In this document: positions 59,927 to 64,000 of the stretch, in pieces
Position numbering within the stretch: position 1 is the first letter of the stretch
Layout of the letters: each line of letters begins with the position of its first letter
Translations under genes and position numbers: made by a program
Source of the DNA: Lotus japonicus
Taxonomy: Eukaryota > Streptophyta > Magnoliopsida > Fabales > Fabaceae
Assembly: GCF_012489685.1 (NCBI RefSeq)
Contig: NC_080041.1
Coordinates: forward strand, 134,803,785 to 134,867,784
DNA: 64,000 nucleotides
Direction of reading: 5' to 3'
Notes under the pieces: model-generated
The model's database searches: none
Seen by the model: the letters and a program-made list of their open reading frames with translations, nothing else
What the model was told of the DNA's origin: nothing

Positions 59927-61287
59927 TGATTCTCTTCACCGGTTCATTTCCTCTAAATTATGCTCCTGGCTAAATTGGTTCAGATTTCCAAAATCTTTCA
60001 TTTGGGGTTACCATGCTCAACTCTTCTGGGAGCAAATGTGAATATCTTTTAATACAGTGGAAAGCAGTGAGTCAGTATTTTCTTGGTTCTACTGGTTGGC
60101 ACTTTCAGAGGCTTCATGTGTGAAAGATCATTTATGGAGAGAATATCATATAACCCACCCTGCTAAATAGGTTTATTTTACATGGATGTTCTTGTAAGTA
60201 ATTAATTGTATACTTTTGAACTATGCTTAAATAACTCATCCATGTATGGGCATGCATTAGCAAGAACTGTTGTTATCTATTCCTTGCCTTGGGAAAACAA
60301 AATCTGAACATGAGAGTTCCTTGGCAAACATGGGTGGAGAGGATTTTGTAAGATTCGGATTTGGAAAAGCAAAAGAAGTGAAGAAAAAAATGTGATACAA
60401 AAAGGAGATTTTTATTCTGTAATGATTCTGATACAACTTTCGCAATTTGAGAGCCCTGTCTTTCCTACAAGCTGAAAACTAAAACCAGCCCCCTGATTTA
60501 GTTTCTTCAAACTTCCCTAAACCTTACAACTTCTCTAAACTTCCATAACTAAACACTTCTATTTCAGTTAACTTTGCTATCAATAGTGGAATCAAATTTC
60601 TCAAATTCACCATAAACTTGAGATTAATTTAGCATACAAGTTAGGGAATTTGAGAGCCTTGAATCTCCTACAAATCATCTCATAGTTAACCCTCTCTCAT
60701 GTATCCGTCCCACTATTCCTACTATATGTATAGACTTTATTATTTGGACGCCTAACAATAATTTCCTAGAGTTTTTTTTTCTTCATAGAAAGTTTCGGTG
60801 GGTTCGACTCCAATCATTACCATGAGTCAAAACCAAAGATCGCCCTACATCGGTCGACAGCGGAAATCATACGCAGTTACGCACAACCTTTATAGGAGAA
60901 GTAGTATGTCTTTACCAACTTAATTAACATGTGTTGTGTTGACATTTTCCAAAAGTCTTAACATTAATAAAAAGAAAATATATTTTTTACTTTTTGGTTT
61001 AATACAAATATCCTTCACTGGATACAATCCTATTCGGATAAAAACATCCACATTTTAGTGAGGCTAATTCTCTTAAATGAGTTTTTCCTATACATAAAAC
61101 TCAAACCCCAAAACTTACTTGATGATTTGAACCAACCACTACCAAGAAAAAAACCAACCATCTTTGGTAGTATTAAAGTGGTATATTAAACCCAAAGTAG
61201 CATTTAATTTATGTGCACAACATTTATCCAGAAAGAGCATAAAGTTTGTGATAAAAATTGGGTTAGGGGAAGGAGGAGTAAAGAGTA
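59927..61287. other. Intergenic DNA between the M41-like and S-acyltransferase genes
   Basis: It contains the 3' UTR of the upstream gene and the promoter of the downstream one. No repeat or gene identified. Confidence 0.5.
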
Positions 61288-63182
61288 ATGGGGGCAGTGT
61301 GGTTATTGGCATGCCATGGGTTGGTTACAGCCCTGGTGGTAGTCTCATTCCTGTGCGGTCGATGGCCAATCTTCGACGGCACTTTCATTCAACGCATTCA
61401 TTACTTCCTCACTTTCGGTGCCTACGATTACTTCCTGTATCACTCTCTCTCTCTCTCTCTTCTCTGCAACTTCCATTTCAAATTTCCAATTTCCATTCCT
61501 CAACTGAATCTCTCTCTCTCTCTCTTGCAGGCGTTTCGTCGGTGCAGTTTTTGGCTCCAAGTGTGCGGATGCGGTTCTTTCCGTTGAATTTTACTGCTGC
61601 GATCGTCCAAATCCTCTTCTGCAGGTTTCTCTTTTGATTTCGACTTCTCTAACTTTGCTGAATCTGGATCTGGTTTACTGATTAACTGATTGATTAGAAT
61701 TTGGCATTGTTTCATGAAAAACGTAATACTAGCATAACAAGTTGAATCAAACAAGTTTATCTACTGATTTACTTGATTTGCTTCACCTGATTCGCGATGG
61801 AAATAGGTTTTGCTTTCTATTATCTAGGTCACTGATAGAGTGATTGATAGTCAAATAGTTAAAGGTAGAGGTAGATGGAGATCAAGACTAAACCATTAAG
61901 AGAGATTTAGAGAGTAATGATTTGTCTTCAAATTTATTACAGGATTGATCATTATGACATCTTTGATCCATGTAGCCGACTTCGCCTAATGGAAATACAC
62001 TTGGTTGTTGTTGTTAAATTCTTTAGACCACAACTTAGGCATCACACGCGTCTTAATGGTGCATTTGACCTTTTTTTTGTGATTGTTGTGAAGATATTAA
62101 TGAATAGGGTGCGAGTGTCTTCAGTTTGACCGGGGACACATCCTTTTAAGTGTTGTCAAATAGCCAGTGGCGCTATAGTGTAGCACTCGCTATCATCGGC
62201 TTTGAGGGCTTGACATAGCGGATTTTTTGGCTTTATGTTATTTTCCACGATCCGCAATTAACAACACTGCATCCTTTTGTCTGAAACAAAGGGATACTGC
62301 TAGATTGAAATATCTGTGGTTTAATTTCCCCTTCCCTTGTCCTGTGCAATGAATTTTTCATTTGAATTCCATTTCCACCAAATTTTGTAAGCTAGCAGCG
62401 GCATTTATATTGGAAATTATCATAGGGACGGTGATTTTGTGCTAAAAAAGTCATAACATCTGTTTAAACATGACAACTTTGTTAACAAAATATTTATTTA
62501 TTGCAGATTATATATCTTGTGATAATCAGCTTCACATATTATTTCACTGCAAAGTCTAGCTTCACCTATATCCCTGGATATTATTTAAGTGGGATTCACA
62601 GGTAGGGTTTTGCAGGGCCACTATTGTACTCATTTCCTGTTTTTATAGCTTTTTCAGCATTATGCTATCATGAATTTTGTTAGACATTATATTTTTATGT
62701 AGGTACATTAGCTTATTGGCAGCTGCTGTTGGAATTGTCCTCTTTCTTTTGACAAGTTTTTCTGATCCAGGGATAGTGAAGGCTGAGAATGTTTCTCAGT
62801 ACCTTTCTGCTTATCCCTATGATAATATCATTTATTCAGAGAAAGAATGTTCCACTTGCAAAATTCCAAAGTGAGTTTGCTACTGGTGCAACATTTTGTG
62901 AAATATTGTTTAAATATTTCTATAAAATGGTCTTAATATTTTTTTTTCAGACCCGCTAGGTCAAAGCACTGCAGCATTTGTAATCGTTGTGTTGCACGGT
63001 TTGATCACCACTGTGGATGGATGGTTAGGAATCTTTGAAATTCTCCATCTATATAAGCTTGTTTTTATGGTTCGTATTTAATAAATCATTAGGTTTTTTT
63101 GTAATTTTACTTAGTTATTTTACCTGCAGAACAATTGCATAGGAGAGAGAAACACCCGTTATTTCATGGCTTTTCTTTTATG
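61288..63182 (+). CDS. Protein S-acyltransferase (DHHC type), N-terminal part; continues past the window
   Basis: Palmitoyltransferases of this family add fatty acyl groups to cysteines of target proteins at endomembranes. Six exons are visible and join in frame: 61288-61436, 61531-61624, 62507-62601, 62703-62870, 62951-63023 and 63130-63182. The last ends within a Trp codon at a GT donor, and the remaining exons lie beyond 64000. N-terminal hydrophobic helices are followed by the cysteine-rich domain ([23 protein letters not shown]), with the catalytic DHHC at about residues 187-190 and NNCIGERN after it. All zinc ligands and the catalytic Cys are intact. It closely resembles Arabidopsis PAT17 (At3g04970). 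Intron 1 holds TC-dinucleotide tracts. Confidence 0.94.
61441..61526 (+). repeat. TC dinucleotide tracts in intron 1 of the S-acyltransferase
   Basis: Two runs of about nine TC units each. The second lies just before the acceptor site and serves as its polypyrimidine tract. Confidence 0.8.
62149..62268. mobile_element. MITE, 120 bp, in intron 2 of the S-acyltransferase
   Basis: Bounded by AGTGTTGTCAAATAGC and ACAACACT (inverted), with GTGGCGCTATAG and related CTATCATCGG/TAGCGGA motifs inside, a layout common in plant genic MITEs. Confidence 0.65.
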
Positions 63183-64000
63183 GTAAGCTCTATGTGGTGC
63201 TGGTGCATCAGTTTATTATTTTTACATGTCATTTTGTGTAATGTAGTTTCTATATAAAAGGAACCCCAGAAAGTATGGCACATAAGAAGCCTAAGCAAAA
63301 ATCAAGAATGTTCCTTTCCTCTGGATAAAAATTACTTAACTGGTGTAACCCTTACCGTACCTACTTTATTATTTGGAAATCCTGTTTTACTCTAAATCAG
63401 AATTGAAGAATCTCTTTTCCGCCAAAAATATAGATCATGAAAATACGGCTGAAATAAAATAAGATTCATCACCTCTGTAGACACAGAAAAATATGTATAT
63501 AGCAACTCATTTTCATACATGCATAGCCTCATTCACAGATAAGAGCTAAATAAAAAACAAGTAAGCGATTATTCCATCAGTAATATTAACAGTAAATGCC
63601 CCTCCATGCAAGGAAGAACACCTTCAGGTGGATATCTGTCCATTTTCAGGACTTTGTGCTTTATCAACTTTCATACCATGTAGAACATTCTCAACCAGTG
63701 CCTGATAATGCTTAGTGACTAGTTGAGATAGTGGTCGACCCTGAGATCAGTTGACCTCCATTAAGTTATTTCAAGCTCCACCTGATGGGCCTCAAGCCCT
63801 CAACTATATACCAAATTATTAAGCTGGCTTAACTCAATGCATGAATGTTCATTATTGCAGTTTAACCAGTTGTAACGACATCCAATCAGCTAGACATAAG
63901 TGGAAAGCTAATATTGTACATTTGTACAAGATTTGATAGATAACATTTTATCCATTTTACCAATCCCCCAAATACAGACAATAAGTTATGTGTTCTTTTT
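63183..64000 (+). other. Intron of the S-acyltransferase gene, running off the window
   Basis: It begins with a GTAAGC donor at 63183. No acceptor that joins a recognisable next exon is present before 64000. Part of it (about 63380-63830) is of different composition and may be an inserted repeat, but no ends could be fixed. Confidence 0.5.

Overview
The window is nuclear DNA of a flowering plant. It is AT-rich, its genes are split by AT-rich GT-AG introns, it carries a plant-type tRNA-Ser, and it holds plant-only gene families and dense DNA transposons. Several repeat types, such as a tRNA-derived SINE and intronic MITEs beginning GTTTGG, resemble those of papilionoid legumes. The legume assignment is inferred from general resemblance, not proved.

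Nine genes could be reconstructed exon by exon with consistent reading frames. From left to right they are: the C-terminal 1823 residues of a PIEZO mechanosensitive channel (+, 165-9388); tRNA-Ser(UGA) (+); a FANTASTIC FOUR-family protein (-); an 18-exon ERD6-like sugar transporter (-); a class VI receptor-like cytoplasmic kinase (+, 30147-33453) with a GC-AG intron; an authentic cytokinin-pathway histidine phosphotransfer protein (+, 46559-48012); histone H2A.X with an S-phase promoter (+, 55187-55763); a plastid M41-like metalloprotease that lacks an AAA domain (+, 57390-59926); and the 5' two thirds of a DHHC protein S-acyltransferase (+, 61288 to beyond the window). These genes do not form a pathway. 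PIEZO next to the ERD6-like transporter appears to be conserved microsynteny with the end of Arabidopsis chromosome 2.

The gaps between genes are mostly mobile DNA, and several elements have exact ends. A 3.7 kb CACTA element (22103-25815, 3-bp target duplication ATT) carries captured, decayed carbonic anhydrase exons. A 4.55 kb non-autonomous Helitron (41479-46029) sits inside a degenerate tandem array of roughly 190-bp units, and itself carries a MULE and a SINE. Three more Mutator-like elements with 9-bp target duplications lie at 9483-9745 (one mismatch), 34922-36255 and 54260-54789. There are also Tourist and Stowaway MITEs, a near-perfect foldback element at 51937-52600, and a decayed retrotransposon gag remnant. 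The most unusual content is this set of gene-fragment-bearing and nested non-autonomous transposons. I found no CRISPR array, operon or prokaryotic-type system.
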